Positions 25,419-36,472 of a DNA stretch of 64,000 bases are shown piece after piece (the first letter of the stretch is position 1; each line of letters opens with the position of its first letter). The translations under genes and the position numbers were made by a program. This DNA comes from Streptomyces cellulosae (GTDB taxonomy: Bacteria; Actinomycetota; Actinomycetes; Streptomycetales; Streptomycetaceae). Where the stretch lies: the NCBI RefSeq assembly GCF_000721105.1, contig NZ_JOEV01000027.1:35685-99684 (forward strand), read 5' to 3'. The notes below the pieces were generated by a model. It made no database searches, was not told the origin of the DNA, and saw nothing but the letters and a program-made list of their open reading frames with translations.

Positions 25419-25973
25419 TCACATCCTGCTCCTCTTCGGTCTCGGCGCGAGTCCGGCCGCCGCCAACTGGGTCCTTATCCACTTGCGGGCCCGGTGCAGC
25501 CGGCTCATGACGGTTCCCTCCGGCACCTCCAGCACTTCGGCGGCCTCCGCGTAACTGAGCCCGCAGATGTCCACAAGGCGCACGACCCGCTGGTGCTTGT
25601 CCGGCAGGGCGGCCAGCGCTGCGCGGACCACCTCGTCGAAGTCCTCGTCGACCACCGCCTCTTCCGGCGAGGCCACCGTGCCGGCCCCGGCCAGCCGGTC
25701 CAGATCGGTGTCCGGGTCGGCGAGGAGGTAGGGCCTGCGGCGGCGGTGCCGGTTGATCTCGGCGCGCCGCATGATGGTCAACAGCCAGGCTCGGGGATGC
25801 TCGCCGTCGAACCGGTCGATCGCCTTGTAAGCGCGCAGCAGCGTGTCCTGCACCAGGTCCTCGGCGTCGGCGGGCTGCGCGGTCAGCGTCATCGCCACCC
25901 TCAGCAGCACCTCCACCTCGGGCAGCACGAACTCCGCGAACGCCTTGTCCCGCACCTCCGACGGCTGCGCCAT
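25419..25973 (-). CDS. ECF RNA polymerase sigma factor
   Basis: 184 residues from ATG 25971-25973, with gggag before the start. Region 2 contains DAEDLVQDTLLRAYKAIDRF and WLLTIMRRAEINRHRRRR; region 4 contains LPDKHQRVVRLVDICGLSYA and EVPEGTVMSRLHRARKWIR. The order follows SigR/SigE-like group-ECF genes with an adjacent anti-sigma. It is flanked on both sides by zf-HC2 anti-sigma genes, an uncommon arrangement. Likely to respond to redox or envelope stress, which is inferred. Confidence 0.92.
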   Translation of the reverse strand: MAQPSEVRDKAFAEFVLPEVEVLLRVAMTLTAQPADAEDLVQDTLLRAYKAIDRFDGEHPRAWLLTIMRRAEINRHRRRRPYLLADPDTDLDRLAGAGTVASPEEAVVDEDFDEVVRAALAALPDKHQRVVRLVDICGLSYAEAAEVLEVPEGTVMSRLHRARKWIRTQLAAAGLAPRPKRSRM

Positions 25974-26157
25974 TGTGTCTCCCAGGGGCTGGAAAACCCT
26001 CCGGACCAATCGGAGCATTCGATGCAATGTCCCGCATCTTGACGAGGGTTGCCCGCGCATGCCGCACCAGAAGGACGACGGACAGCTTTTCCTCCCCGGC
26101 GACCGGCCTGTGCGGGTTCCCACTCCCAAGGCCGGATCAGACGGTGGGCAGTGCCGC

Positions 26158-26460
26158 TCACCCACCAGCGATGCGGTCACGCCCGTCGGCCGGACCGGTG
26201 TGCGGCAGGGACTCGCCGAAGCAGCGCAGCCGCGCCGCCGCCCTGCCGTCGGGCTGTCCCTGCCGGGCGAGGGAGTTCTTTATCTCGCGGTAGAGACGGG
26301 CCTCCAGACCGCAGTCGCCGCACTCGTCCAGATGTGTGACGACCCGACGGGCAGTGACCTCATCCGTTTCGCCGTCCAGACAGGCCTGCAGGACGCGCGT
26401 CACGTCGGCGCAGCCCGTCCCGCGCCGCGCCGCGCCCCGCTGTATCGGCCAGACCTGCAT
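26158..26460 (-). CDS. Zinc-binding anti-sigma factor (zf-HC2 type), copy A
   Basis: 100 residues from ATG 26458-26460 with gaggcgagg upstream. It carries ADVTRVLQACLDGETDEV, the ZAS motif H-x3-C-x2-C (HLDECGDCG), and YREIKNSLARQ. These match the downstream copy B block by block (roughly half of the positions are identical by eye), including the identical run YREIKNSLARQ. The gap to the sigma gene is 184 bases, so it may be expressed separately and give a second layer of control. Confidence 0.85.
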   Translation of the reverse strand: MQVWPIQRGAARRGTGCADVTRVLQACLDGETDEVTARRVVTHLDECGDCGLEARLYREIKNSLARQGQPDGRAAARLRCFGESLPHTGPADGRDRIAGG

Positions 26461-26709
26461 CGTCCACCTCGCCTCAGCCGCCGACCGGCCGCCGGGACCG
26501 GAACACGCCCCTCGCGGGGACGCGCGACCGGTCTCCACGCAGCCGGCGCCCCGGGCACCGAACTCATCGCACGAGGGAAACCCGGCGACCGCTCTTCGGC
26601 ATTCCGTCGTGCCGGGCAGACAGCATCGGCGCATGCGGTCGGTTTGCCGCCGAGCCCTCTTGACAACCTCAGCCACCCGACGACAATCTTCCAGTAAGCA
26701 GAAACAAAT

Positions 26710-26724
26710 TTCCGTATTACGGAA
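26710..26724. promoter_or_regulatory. Perfect palindromic operator upstream of hyi-glxR
   Basis: TTCCGTATTACGGAA has 7-bp perfect arms around a single base, 50 bases before the hyi start. Its ends and spacing match elements upstream of gcl (31656-31670 and 31677-31691) and of uraD (7883-7897). It is a good candidate site for an IclR/AllR-type regulator of purine-to-glyoxylate catabolism. Confidence 0.65.
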
Positions 26725-26774
26725 TGCACCTCAGTCCTACGGACACACCGGCACGGAAGGGAGCGCGGTATCCG

Positions 26775-27623
26775 ATGGGATTCGCAGATCAGCGCTTCAA
26801 CGTCAACCTGTCGATCCTCTTCACGGAACTCCCGCTCCTGGAGCGCCCCGCGGCCGCCGCCGCGGCCGGCTTCACCGCGGTCGAACTGTGGTGGCCCTGG
26901 GTCGGCTCCCCCACCCCCGAGCGCTCCGAACTCGACGCCCTGAAGAACGCGATCGAGGTCGCGGGTGTCCGGCTCACGGGCCTGAACTTCTACGCCGGCC
27001 AACTCCCCGGACCGGACCGGGGCGCCCTGTCCGTCCCGGGCCAGGAGTCGGAGAGGTTCCGCGCCAACGTCGACGTGGTCGCCGGCTTCGCCCAGTCCCT
27101 CGGCTGCACGGCCCTCAACGCGCTGTACGGCAACCGCGTCGACGGCGTGGACCCGGCAGAGCAGGACGCGCTCGCGCTGGAGAACCTGGCCTTCGCGGCC
27201 CGGGCCGCCGACCGGATCGGAGCCGTCCTGCTCGTCGAGACCCTCAACAGGCGGGAGTCCCCGCGCTATCCGCTGGTGTCCGCCCCGGCCGGCGTCGGCA
27301 TCGTCGACAAGGTCAACGCGACGACGGGACTCGGCAACGCCCGGTTCCTGATGGATCTCTACCACCTGTCCATGAACGGCGAGGACCTGCCGTCGGCGAT
27401 CGATCTGTACGCGGCGAAGACCGGCCACGTACAGATCGCCGACAACCCCGGACGCGGCGCCCCGGGCACCGGCTCGCTCCCGCTGGAGGACCTCCTCGAG
27501 CAGCTGAGGAAGGCCGGTTACGAGGGCTGGGTGGGCCTGGAGTACAAGCCGGGCGACCGTCCGAGCGCGCAGGCCTTCGACTGGCTGCCCCGCGAAGCCC
27601 GCGCAGCCCGCGCAGCCCGCTGA
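26775..27623 (+). CDS. hyi: Hydroxypyruvate isomerase (TIM-barrel)
   Basis: 282 residues from ATG 26775 with gaagggag before it. The family fold is a Xylose-isomerase-like TIM barrel that interconverts hydroxypyruvate and tartronate semialdehyde. Marker stretches: NVNLSILFTELP, AAAGFTAVELWWPW, VETLNRRESPRYPL, FLMDLYHLSMNGEDL, HVQIADNPGRGAPGTG and GLEYKPGD, which contain the metal-binding Glu and Asp residues. It is 30 bases ahead of the reductase gene, so the two form an operon supplied by glyoxylate carboligase. Confidence 0.93.
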   Translation: MGFADQRFNVNLSILFTELPLLERPAAAAAAGFTAVELWWPWVGSPTPERSELDALKNAIEVAGVRLTGLNFYAGQLPGPDRGALSVPGQESERFRANVDVVAGFAQSLGCTALNALYGNRVDGVDPAEQDALALENLAFAARAADRIGAVLLVETLNRRESPRYPLVSAPAGVGIVDKVNATTGLGNARFLMDLYHLSMNGEDLPSAIDLYAAKTGHVQIADNPGRGAPGTGSLPLEDLLEQLRKAGYEGWVGLEYKPGDRPSAQAFDWLPREARAARAAR

Positions 27624-27653
27624 CCATCACCCGTACCGAGAGGCACCTCCCTC

Positions 27654-28544
27654 ATGAGCAACCTCCCCAAGATCGGCTGGATAGGCCTCGGCATCATGGG
27701 CTCCCCGATGTCCGAGAACCTGATCAAGGCGGGTTACGACGTCACCGGCCACACCCTGGAGCAGGACAAGCTCGACCGTCTGGCCGCCGCCGGGGGCAGG
27801 TCCGCCGGTTCGGTCGCCGAGGCGGTCCGGGACGCCGACGTCGTCATCACGATGGTGCCGGCCTCCCCGCAGGTCGAGGCCATCGCCTACGGCCCCGACG
27901 GCATTCTGGAGAACGCGCGCCCCGGCGCCCTGCTGATCGACATGTCCTCGATCACCCCCCAGACCTCGGTCGACCTGGCGAAGGCCGCGGCGGTGAAGGG
28001 CATCCGCGTTCTCGACGCGCCCGTGTCAGGGGGCGAGGCCGGTGCGATCGAGGCCGTGCTGTCGATCATGGTCGGCGGTGAGCAGGCCGACTTCGACGAG
28101 GCCGGGCCGGTCTTCCAAGCGCTCGGCAGGACTGTCGTGCTGTGCGGTCCGCACGGCTCGGGCCAGACCGTGAAGGCCGCCAACCAGCTGATCGTCGCCG
28201 TGAACATCCAGGCGTGCGCCGAGGCCGTGGTCTTCCTGGAGAAGTCGGGCGTGGACCTGGAGGCGGCACTCGACGTCCTCAACGGCGGCCTCGCGGGATC
28301 GACCGTCCTGACCCGCAAGAAGGCCAACTTCCTGAACCGCGACTTCACACCAGGCTTCCGCATCGACCTCCACCACAAGGACATGGGCATCGTCACCGAC
28401 GCCGCCCGCACGGTCGGGGCCGCGCTGCCCGCCGGCGCCGTGGTCGCCCAACTGGTCGCGAGCCTGCGTGCGCAGGGCGACGGCGGGCTGGACCACTCGG
28501 CGCTGCTGCGGGCCGTGGAACGCTTGTCGGGCGCCCGGGTCTGA
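27654..28544 (+). CDS. glxR: 2-hydroxy-3-oxopropionate (tartronate semialdehyde) reductase
   Basis: 296 residues of the beta-hydroxyacid dehydrogenase family. NAD(P) loop IGLGIMGSPM (residues 9-18), substrate loop LDAPVSGGEAGA near 122, catalytic lysine in QTVKAANQL near 172, and an all-helical C-terminal half. It reduces tartronate semialdehyde to D-glycerate, ending the glyoxylate pathway. It is directly behind hyi. Confidence 0.94.
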   Translation: MSNLPKIGWIGLGIMGSPMSENLIKAGYDVTGHTLEQDKLDRLAAAGGRSAGSVAEAVRDADVVITMVPASPQVEAIAYGPDGILENARPGALLIDMSSITPQTSVDLAKAAAVKGIRVLDAPVSGGEAGAIEAVLSIMVGGEQADFDEAGPVFQALGRTVVLCGPHGSGQTVKAANQLIVAVNIQACAEAVVFLEKSGVDLEAALDVLNGGLAGSTVLTRKKANFLNRDFTPGFRIDLHHKDMGIVTDAARTVGAALPAGAVVAQLVASLRAQGDGGLDHSALLRAVERLSGARV

Positions 28545-28753
28545 CCGGCCCTCCCCCAGGCTCCGGGCGGCTCGACGCCGACATCCGTCCTGTCGCACCC
28601 AGGCGCCGGCGCCGCCCGGAATCCGGTCGGCCGAGGCGGCGTGCGAGCCGGCGTGGTGGTGAAGGCGCGGGCGGCGGGGCCTGGGCGGTGGCACGGACGC
28701 GGGGAGTGCACCGTGGGGGTGCGGATCCGTCCCGTCCGCAGGACGCTGAAGGC

Positions 28754-29020
28754 ATGGCACCAGCACATCCCGCACAGCACCCCGACCCGCGGCAACCGCA
28801 TCACCCGCACGTCGTGGTCCACCCGCCGGCCCTGGACGGCTCCCGGCGCGTCACCGCGGACGACGAGAGCCTGGGGGTCGCCTCCCACCTGGACGATGTC
28901 GTCGAGCTGCTGCGGCTCGCCGACCTCGATCAGGTCGAGGTCGAGGAGAGCGACATCGTCGAATGGCAGGGTGGCGGTCCTGACGACTGGCCGGGGCTGT
29001 CCGAGCACCACGAGGGGTGA
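28754..29020 (+). CDS. Small conserved hypothetical protein
   Basis: 88 residues from ATG 28754. A His/Pro-rich start is followed by an acidic half (TADDESLGVASHLDDVVELL, then VEVEESDIVEWQGG). The acidic helix and codon bias suggest a real gene, and a strong terminator hairpin follows 57 bases after the stop. No function is known to me. The ribosome site is weak (gaagg). Confidence 0.5.
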   Translation: MAPAHPAQHPDPRQPHHPHVVVHPPALDGSRRVTADDESLGVASHLDDVVELLRLADLDQVEVEESDIVEWQGGGPDDWPGLSEHHEG

Positions 29021-29076
29021 GCCGAGTACGACAACGGTCGTACGCCGGCTACGGAACCCTCAAATCAAGCTCTGAA

Positions 29077-29113
29077 CCCGCGCCCGGGGGCTTCAACCGC
29101 CCCCGGGCGCGGG
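29077..29113 (+). terminator. Strong hairpin terminator
   Basis: A perfect 15-bp stem (cccgcgcccgggggc and its complement) with a 7-base loop sits 57 bases past the small gene at 28754-29020. Confidence 0.75.
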
Positions 29114-29176
29114 CACATTCTCCTCACGTGGAGTCCGCCGGCACGGGGGCGGCGGGCTCCACGCCGGGGGGTGTTC

Positions 29177-29749
29177 ATGGGCAGCGGTACGAGGCTCCGG
29201 CTGGAGCCGTACGAGGTCGCACTGCTGCGGGGCGGTCCCCGCGCCGCCGTCACGGTCGCCGTGCTGGCCCTGTACCTACGGGGCGCCGCCGAAGCCGGCC
29301 GACCGGGCACGGTACGGGTCTCGGGGGAGCCCGTGGGCGCGGGGCAGGCCCTGTCACCGCTCGCCGAGGCGGTGCTCGCCGAACTGCGACAGCCCGTGGG
29401 GGTACGGGAGTTGTCGGGTCGGCCGGGCGTACGGCGAGCGGTGGCCGACATCCGGCGTGGGCTGATGGCCGCTGGTCTGCTGCGTTGCCTTCCGGCGCGT
29501 CGGACGCGTGCGGGGCGGCGTACGCTCGACGCCCTTCACGCCGGGCATCCGCTTCCTCGCGACCGGAAGACCCTGTCGGCGGACGAGGCTCCGATGGCGG
29601 TGGCCCTGCACGGCGATCCGGCCCTGCGTCTCGTGGCGGGACGCTTCGCCCTGCGGGCCGGGCTCATCCCCCGCGTGGAGGTGGCGGACAAGGGACTCCT
29701 GCGGCACTCCCCGCGCTCGGAGTACTCGTGCGGCGGCGTCTCGGACTGA
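29177..29749 (+). CDS. TIGR04222-like soluble protein
   Basis: 190 residues from ATG 29177 with a G-rich site upstream; a GTG at 29171 is an alternative. LEPYEVALLRGGPRAAVTVA and the following helix match the start of the TIGR04222 domain found in Streptomyces membrane proteins of unknown role; here the C-terminal membrane helices and Gly/Cys-rich tail are missing. The end (EYSCGGVSD) has one cysteine. Its job is unknown. Confidence 0.65.
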   Translation: MGSGTRLRLEPYEVALLRGGPRAAVTVAVLALYLRGAAEAGRPGTVRVSGEPVGAGQALSPLAEAVLAELRQPVGVRELSGRPGVRRAVADIRRGLMAAGLLRCLPARRTRAGRRTLDALHAGHPLPRDRKTLSADEAPMAVALHGDPALRLVAGRFALRAGLIPRVEVADKGLLRHSPRSEYSCGGVSD

Positions 29750-29759
29750 GGGCATGCCC

Positions 29760-29792
29760 AAGGGGCCGCCCTCCCCCGGTGGGCCGCCCCTT
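29760..29792. terminator. Imperfect bidirectional hairpin
   Basis: The outer 7-bp arms aaggggc and gcccctt enclose an imperfect GC stem between the convergent ends of the TIGR04222-like gene and gcl. Confidence 0.45.
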
Positions 29793-29812
29793 CGTGCGGT
29801 GGCTGCCGGCTG

Positions 29813-31597
<1,785 letters not shown>

Positions 31598-31655
31598 CGA
31601 GTACTCCTGCTCCGGCTGTCGGATCGGCACTCCCGTCGCACCCCACGGCGAGAAC

Positions 31656-31691
31656 TTCCACATGATGGAAAATAACTTCTACCATCTGGAA
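31656..31691. promoter_or_regulatory. Tandem operator elements upstream of gcl
   Basis: TTCCACATGATGGAA (31656-31670; perfect 5-bp arms) and TTCTACCATCTGGAA (31677-31691; one mismatch) have their centres 21 bases apart, that is two helix turns on the same face. They start 59 bases before gcl. The pattern TTC-n9-GAA recurs upstream of hyi and uraD. Local base composition is AT-rich compared with the rest, as expected for a promoter. Confidence 0.6.
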
Positions 31692-31754
31692 TTAATGTAA
31701 GAGGGTGGGTGAAGGCCGTCAAGAGACGGACAACCGTGGGTTCGCTGGAGGACG

Positions 31755-32516
31755 ATGGGGGCCATGTCCGAGAGCGTCCCGGTGCGCTGCCCGGCCTGTC
31801 GGCGCGGGCATCGCTACGCGGCACCGTCGTATCCCTGCGTCTGCGGCGCCCCCGTCAGCCCGCCCCTCGACCGGCAGGGCACGGCCACCGCCGTCACCCA
31901 TCCCGCCTGGGAGGAGCAGTGGGTCACCGTCCGCTGCTCCTCCTGCGGCCGCGGCGCCCAGTGGCCACACCCGGAACTGGGCTGCCCGTGCGGGACGACG
32001 CTGCGGATCGCGGTGGCCGGCGACACCGCAACGGCGGGAGCGACAACGTCGGGAGCGACCGCCACCGAGGACATCCCAGCCGGTGAGACTTCCGCCGGCC
32101 CGCCCGCTCCCGCGCCCCTTCCCGTCCCCAGCCCCCGACGCGCCTTCCAGCCCGTGGCCATCCGTACCGCCCGGGACGCCGTCACGGCCACCGCGCTCTA
32201 CTTGCGGTGGCTGGGCTACCGGGACATCCGCCGTGCCGATCAGCGCCCGCCGTCCGGTATCGGCATCGCCGCGCGAGGGCTGCTGGCGCAGGTGGATCCG
32301 ACCGTGCGGCCGGCCTCCGTGCGGGACGTGGAGTGCCTGTGGCTGACGGCCATGACGGAGTCCTCGCGCGGCGTCTACTTCTCCCTCGCCGGATACGCGG
32401 ACGACGCCCGGGCACGCGCCGACGGACTGCTCGTCCCGCTGTTCGTGCTGGATCCCACCGGAGTTCCGCAGCCGGTCAACAGTCCCGCCGACGAGCTCGA
32501 CGCCTCGGGGGCCTGA
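31755..32516 (+). CDS. Double zinc-ribbon protein with a Mrr-like (restriction endonuclease-fold) C-terminus
   Basis: 253 residues; ATG 31755 follows ggagg by three bases, and ATG 31764 is a possible start. Two CxxC knuckle pairs: CPACRRGHRY / CVCGAP near residues 12-31 and CSSCGRG / CPCGTT near 61-80. After a linker comes a domain with VRDVECLWLTAMTESSRGV, YADDARARADGLLVPLFVLD, resembling the Mrr/PD-(D/E)xK-like domains found in many Streptomyces hypotheticals. A role in nucleic-acid recognition or cleavage is inferred only. Confidence 0.7.
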   Translation: MGAMSESVPVRCPACRRGHRYAAPSYPCVCGAPVSPPLDRQGTATAVTHPAWEEQWVTVRCSSCGRGAQWPHPELGCPCGTTLRIAVAGDTATAGATTSGATATEDIPAGETSAGPPAPAPLPVPSPRRAFQPVAIRTARDAVTATALYLRWLGYRDIRRADQRPPSGIGIAARGLLAQVDPTVRPASVRDVECLWLTAMTESSRGVYFSLAGYADDARARADGLLVPLFVLDPTGVPQPVNSPADELDASGA

Positions 32517-32567
32517 ACCCCCGGTATATCGCTCGCGCGGCGCCTCGGCGTGCCCGAGACTCGACGG

Positions 32568-33071
32568 ATGCGCATCCGTTCCGCCGCCGCCGGAGAGCTC
32601 CCGCTGCTCCAGGACATCGAGCGCGCCGCCGGCGCTCCCTTCCGCGAACTGGGCATGGTGGAGATCGCGGAGGACGAGCCGCCCGCCTCACAGGTGCTGG
32701 AGCGGTACCGGAGGGCGGGGCATCTGTGGGTCGCGGCGGACGACGAGGACCGCCCCGTCGCCTATCTGATGGGCGAGCCGGTGGACGGTGCCTTCCATGT
32801 GGAACAGGTGTCGGTGCATCCCGGGGCCGCCCGCCGGGGTGTGGGCCGCGCCCTTCTCGCGTACGTCGCCGACCGCGCACGCGAGGAGGGCCTGACCGGT
32901 CTCACCCTCACCACCTTCACGCAGGTGCCGTGGAACGCGCCCTACTACACGTGCCTCGGCTTCCGCGTCCTGGACGAGGCCCACCTCACGCCCGGGCTAC
33001 GAGAGATCCGCACGCATGAGGCGAGCGTCGGCCTCGACCGGTGGCCGAGGATCTGCATGCGCCGCGACTAG
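32568..33071 (+). CDS. GNAT family N-acetyltransferase
   Basis: 167 residues from ATG 32568 (GTG 32550 is an alternative). The acetyl-CoA loop [18 protein letters not shown] occupies residues about 88-105, preceded by FHVEQVSV and followed by [22 protein letters not shown]. The substrate is not visible. It ends four bases into the convergent acyl-CoA synthetase gene's last codons, an antisense overlap of four bases. Confidence 0.85.
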   Translation: MRIRSAAAGELPLLQDIERAAGAPFRELGMVEIAEDEPPASQVLERYRRAGHLWVAADDEDRPVAYLMGEPVDGAFHVEQVSVHPGAARRGVGRALLAYVADRAREEGLTGLTLTTFTQVPWNAPYYTCLGFRVLDEAHLTPGLREIRTHEASVGLDRWPRICMRRD

Positions 33072-34690
33072 CCGGCGTGCGCCCCGCCGTCGCCGTACGT
33101 CTGGCCGGCGTACCGCTCCCGCAACTCCACCTTCCGCACCTTCCCGGACACCGTCATCGGGAAGGAGTCGAGGACCTGGAGTCGGCTCGGGATCTTGTAG
33201 TGCGCCAACCGCCCCTCGCAGAAGGTCCGTAGCTCGTCCAGGGTGAGCGGGTCGGCCGCATCCCGTGGGATGACGCAGGCGAGCACCTCCTCGCCGTACC
33301 GTTCGTGCGCTACGCCCACCACCTGGACGTCCGCGATCTTCGGATGGGCGTGGAGGAACTCCTCGATCTCGCGCGGGTAGATGTTCTCCCCACCCCGGAT
33401 GATCATGTCCTTGATGCGGCCGACGATCTCGACGTACCCGTCCTCACGCATCACCGCGAGGTCGCCGGTGTGCATCCAGCGGCCCTGGTCGACGGCCTCG
33501 GCGGTCTTCCCGGGCTCGTTCCAGTAGCCGAGCATCACGCTGTAGCCGCGGGTGCACAACTCGCCCGCGGTGCCGCGCGGTGGGGTGACTCCGGTGGCCG
33601 GGTCGACGACCTTGACCTCGAGGTGCGGCAGGACGCGGCCGACGGTGGCGGTGCGGTGTTCCAGGTCGTCGTCCCTGCGGGTCTGCAGCGACACCGGGGA
33701 GGTCTCGGTCATGCCGTAGCAGATGGAGACCTCCGCCATGTGCATCTCGGCGACCACCCGCTTCATCACCTCCACCGGACAGGGCGAGCCCGCCATGATG
33801 CCGGTGCGCAGGGAGGACAGGTCGTACGTGGCGAAGTCGGGGAGGTTCAGCTCCGCGATGAACATGGTCGGGACGCCGTACAGGGACGTGCAGCGCTCCT
33901 GCTGGACCGCGCGCAGGGTGGCCGCAGGGTCGAAGGACGGGGCCGGGATGACGACGCAGGCGCCGTGCGAGGTGGCGGCCAGGTTCCCCATCACCATGCC
34001 GAAGCAGTGGTAGAAGGGCACCGGGACGCAGATCCGGTCCTGCTCGGTGTAGGCGATCAACTCGCCCACGAAGTAGCCGTTGTTGAGAATGTTGTGGTGG
34101 GACAGCGTGGCGCCCTTGGGGAAGCCGGTCGTACCCGACGTGTACTGGATGTTGATCGGGTCGTCGCAGGACAGGTCCTCGTAGCGGGGGTCGGGGGTCG
34201 CGCGCCCGAGCAGCGCGTCCCAGCTCGGGTCGCCGATGAACACGACCTCGCGCAACTGGGGGCACCTGCCGCGCACTTCCTGGACCATGGCCCGGTAGTC
34301 GCTGCTCTTGTGGCTGACGGAGGCGACCAACAAGGAGATCCCGGCCTGCTTGAGGACGTACTCGACCTCGTGGGTGCGGTAGGCCGGGTTGATGTTGACC
34401 ATGACCGCGCCGACGCGGGCGGTGGCGTACTGGACGAGCACCCACTCGGGGCAGTTGACCGCCCAGATCCCCACCCGGTCGCCCTTGGCGACCCCGGCGG
34501 CCAGCAGCGCGGACGCCAACTCCTCGATGTCGGCGGCGAACCGGGCGTAGGTCCAGCGCCGCCCGGACGGCACGTCGACGAGTGCCTCGCGCTCCGGCCA
34601 GGCGGCGACCGCCCGGTCCAGGTTGGCGCCGATGGTGTCGCCGAGCAGGACCGTGCCGCTCGTCCCGTGGCTGTACGACAGTTCGCTCAC
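33068..34690 (-). CDS. AMP-binding acyl-CoA synthetase (medium/long-chain type)
   Basis: 540 residues from GTG 34688-34690, which overlaps the stop of the upstream synthetase gene by GTGA. ANL superfamily motifs: [18 protein letters not shown] (P-loop), [20 protein letters not shown] with [33 protein letters not shown] and the catalytic Lys in [11 protein letters not shown]. It activates a fatty acid to its CoA thioester. The substrate chain length is uncertain. Confidence 0.93.
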   Translation of the reverse strand: MSELSYSHGTSGTVLLGDTIGANLDRAVAAWPEREALVDVPSGRRWTYARFAADIEELASALLAAGVAKGDRVGIWAVNCPEWVLVQYATARVGAVMVNINPAYRTHEVEYVLKQAGISLLVASVSHKSSDYRAMVQEVRGRCPQLREVVFIGDPSWDALLGRATPDPRYEDLSCDDPINIQYTSGTTGFPKGATLSHHNILNNGYFVGELIAYTEQDRICVPVPFYHCFGMVMGNLAATSHGACVVIPAPSFDPAATLRAVQQERCTSLYGVPTMFIAELNLPDFATYDLSSLRTGIMAGSPCPVEVMKRVVAEMHMAEVSICYGMTETSPVSLQTRRDDDLEHRTATVGRVLPHLEVKVVDPATGVTPPRGTAGELCTRGYSVMLGYWNEPGKTAEAVDQGRWMHTGDLAVMREDGYVEIVGRIKDMIIRGGENIYPREIEEFLHAHPKIADVQVVGVAHERYGEEVLACVIPRDAADPLTLDELRTFCEGRLAHYKIPSRLQVLDSFPMTVSGKVRKVELRERYAGQTYGDGGAHAG

Positions 34691-36357
34691 CGGAAGTCCT
34701 CCTCGCGGTACTCGGCGTCCGAACCCGCGGCCGTGGCCTCGCGCAGTTCGATGCGGCGGATCTTGCCGGAGACGGTCTTCGGCAGGGGCGCGAACTCCAG
34801 GCGGCGGACGCGCTTGTAGGGGGCGAGGACCTCGCGGGAGTGCTCGAACAGCACCTTCGCGGTGTCGGCGCCGGGCTCCCAGCCCTCGGCCAGCACCACG
34901 TATGCCTTCGGCACGGCGAGCCGCAGCTCGTCCGGAGCGGGCACGACGGCCGCCTCCGCCACCGCCTCGTGCTCCAGCAGCGCGCTCTCCAGCTCGAACG
35001 GGCTGATCTTGTAGTCGGAGGCCTTGAAGACGTCGTCGGCGCGGCCGACGTAGGTGATGTAGCCGTCGGCGTCCCGGGAGCCGATGTCCCCGGTGCGGTA
35101 GTAGCCGCCGGCCATCGCCTCCGCCGTACGGTCGGGGTCGCCGTGGTAGCCGGTCATCAGGCCGACCGGCTTCCTCGAGAGGTCGAGGGAGATCTCGCCC
35201 TCCGCCGCACCGGGCGCCCCGGACACCGGGTCGAGCAGCTCCACCCGGTAGCCGGGGCTCGGCCGGCCCATCGAGCCCGTCTTCAGGGGCTGGCCGGGGC
35301 TGTTGGAGACCTGGACCGCGGTCTCGGTCTGCCCGAAGCCGTCCCGGATCGTCACGCCCCAGGCCCGGCGAACCTGGTCGATGACCTCGGGGTTCAGTGG
35401 CTCGCCGGCGGCCACCACCTCGCGCGGCCGGGTGCGCAGCTGGGTCAGGTCGGCCTGGATGAGCATCCGCCACACGGTCGGCGGGGCGCAGAACGTGGTC
35501 ACGCCGGCGCGGTCCATCTCCGCCATCAGCCGGGCCGGGTCGAAGCGCGTGTAGTTGTACAGGAAGACGGTCGCCTCCGCGTTCCACGGCGCGAACAGGT
35601 TGGACCAGGCGTGCTTGGCCCAGCCCGGCGAGGAGATGTTCAGGTGTACGTCGCCGGGCTGGATGCCGATCCAGTACATGGTCGCCAGGTGCCCGATCGG
35701 GTACGAGGCGTGGGTGTGCTCGACGAGTTTGGGGCGGGCCGTCGTACCGGAGGTGAAGTAGAGCATCAGCGGGTCGTCGGCCAGGGTGGGGCCGTCGGGG
35801 AGGAACTCGGCGGGGGCGGTCTGCGCGTCCTCGTACGGCTGCCAGCCCTCGGGGACGCCGCCGACGGCCGTGCGTGTGTAGTCGCCGGGCACCTCGTCGA
35901 ACTTGCCGGCGTCCTCGGCCCGGACCAGCACGTGCCGCACCTGCCCGCGCTCGACCCGGTCGCGCAGGTCGGCCGGGCCGAGCAGCGGGGTCGCCGGGAT
36001 GACGACGGCCCGCAGCTTCATGGCGGCCAGGGCCGTCTCCCACAGCTCGACCTGGTTGCCGAGCATGACGAGGATCCGGTCCTCGGCGCCGACCCCGCGC
36101 TCGCGCAGCAGGTTGGCGACCTTGTTGGACCGCTCGGACATCTCGGCGAAGGTGAGCCGGACCTCGGAGCCGTCCTCCTCGACGATGTGCAGCGCGGTCC
36201 GGTCGTTGCCGGCCGCGATCTCGTCGAACCAGTCGAGCGCCCAGTTGAAGTGCTGGGGACGGGGCCAGTCGAAACCCTCGTACGCCGTGGCGTAGTCCTC
36301 GCGGTGTTCCAGCAGGAAGTCCCGCGCGCTGCGGAAGAGCTCCGTCGCGGTCGTCAT
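34687..36357 (-). CDS. Medium-chain acyl-CoA synthetase-like (MACS) enzyme
   Basis: 556 residues from ATG 36355-36357. ANL motifs: [63 protein letters not shown] and Lys in [13 protein letters not shown]. The N-terminus ([20 protein letters not shown]) matches acyl-CoA synthetases of the MACS type and propionyl/benzoyl-CoA ligases. It is translated first, then the second synthetase (4-base overlap). The GAF-LuxR gene diverges from it and is a candidate regulator. Confidence 0.93.
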   Translation of the reverse strand: MTTATELFRSARDFLLEHREDYATAYEGFDWPRPQHFNWALDWFDEIAAGNDRTALHIVEEDGSEVRLTFAEMSERSNKVANLLRERGVGAEDRILVMLGNQVELWETALAAMKLRAVVIPATPLLGPADLRDRVERGQVRHVLVRAEDAGKFDEVPGDYTRTAVGGVPEGWQPYEDAQTAPAEFLPDGPTLADDPLMLYFTSGTTARPKLVEHTHASYPIGHLATMYWIGIQPGDVHLNISSPGWAKHAWSNLFAPWNAEATVFLYNYTRFDPARLMAEMDRAGVTTFCAPPTVWRMLIQADLTQLRTRPREVVAAGEPLNPEVIDQVRRAWGVTIRDGFGQTETAVQVSNSPGQPLKTGSMGRPSPGYRVELLDPVSGAPGAAEGEISLDLSRKPVGLMTGYHGDPDRTAEAMAGGYYRTGDIGSRDADGYITYVGRADDVFKASDYKISPFELESALLEHEAVAEAAVVPAPDELRLAVPKAYVVLAEGWEPGADTAKVLFEHSREVLAPYKRVRRLEFAPLPKTVSGKIRRIELREATAAGSDAEYREEDFR

Positions 36358-36472
36358 CTGTCCTCCTCGGTACCGGCACCATTGCCGGGCGGGTCTCTGC
36401 CATCGTGTAATCCGTGATGCAGGTCTCACTACCCCCGAACAGGGGTGTGTGCCGCAGTGAAGGGGCGAGGAC

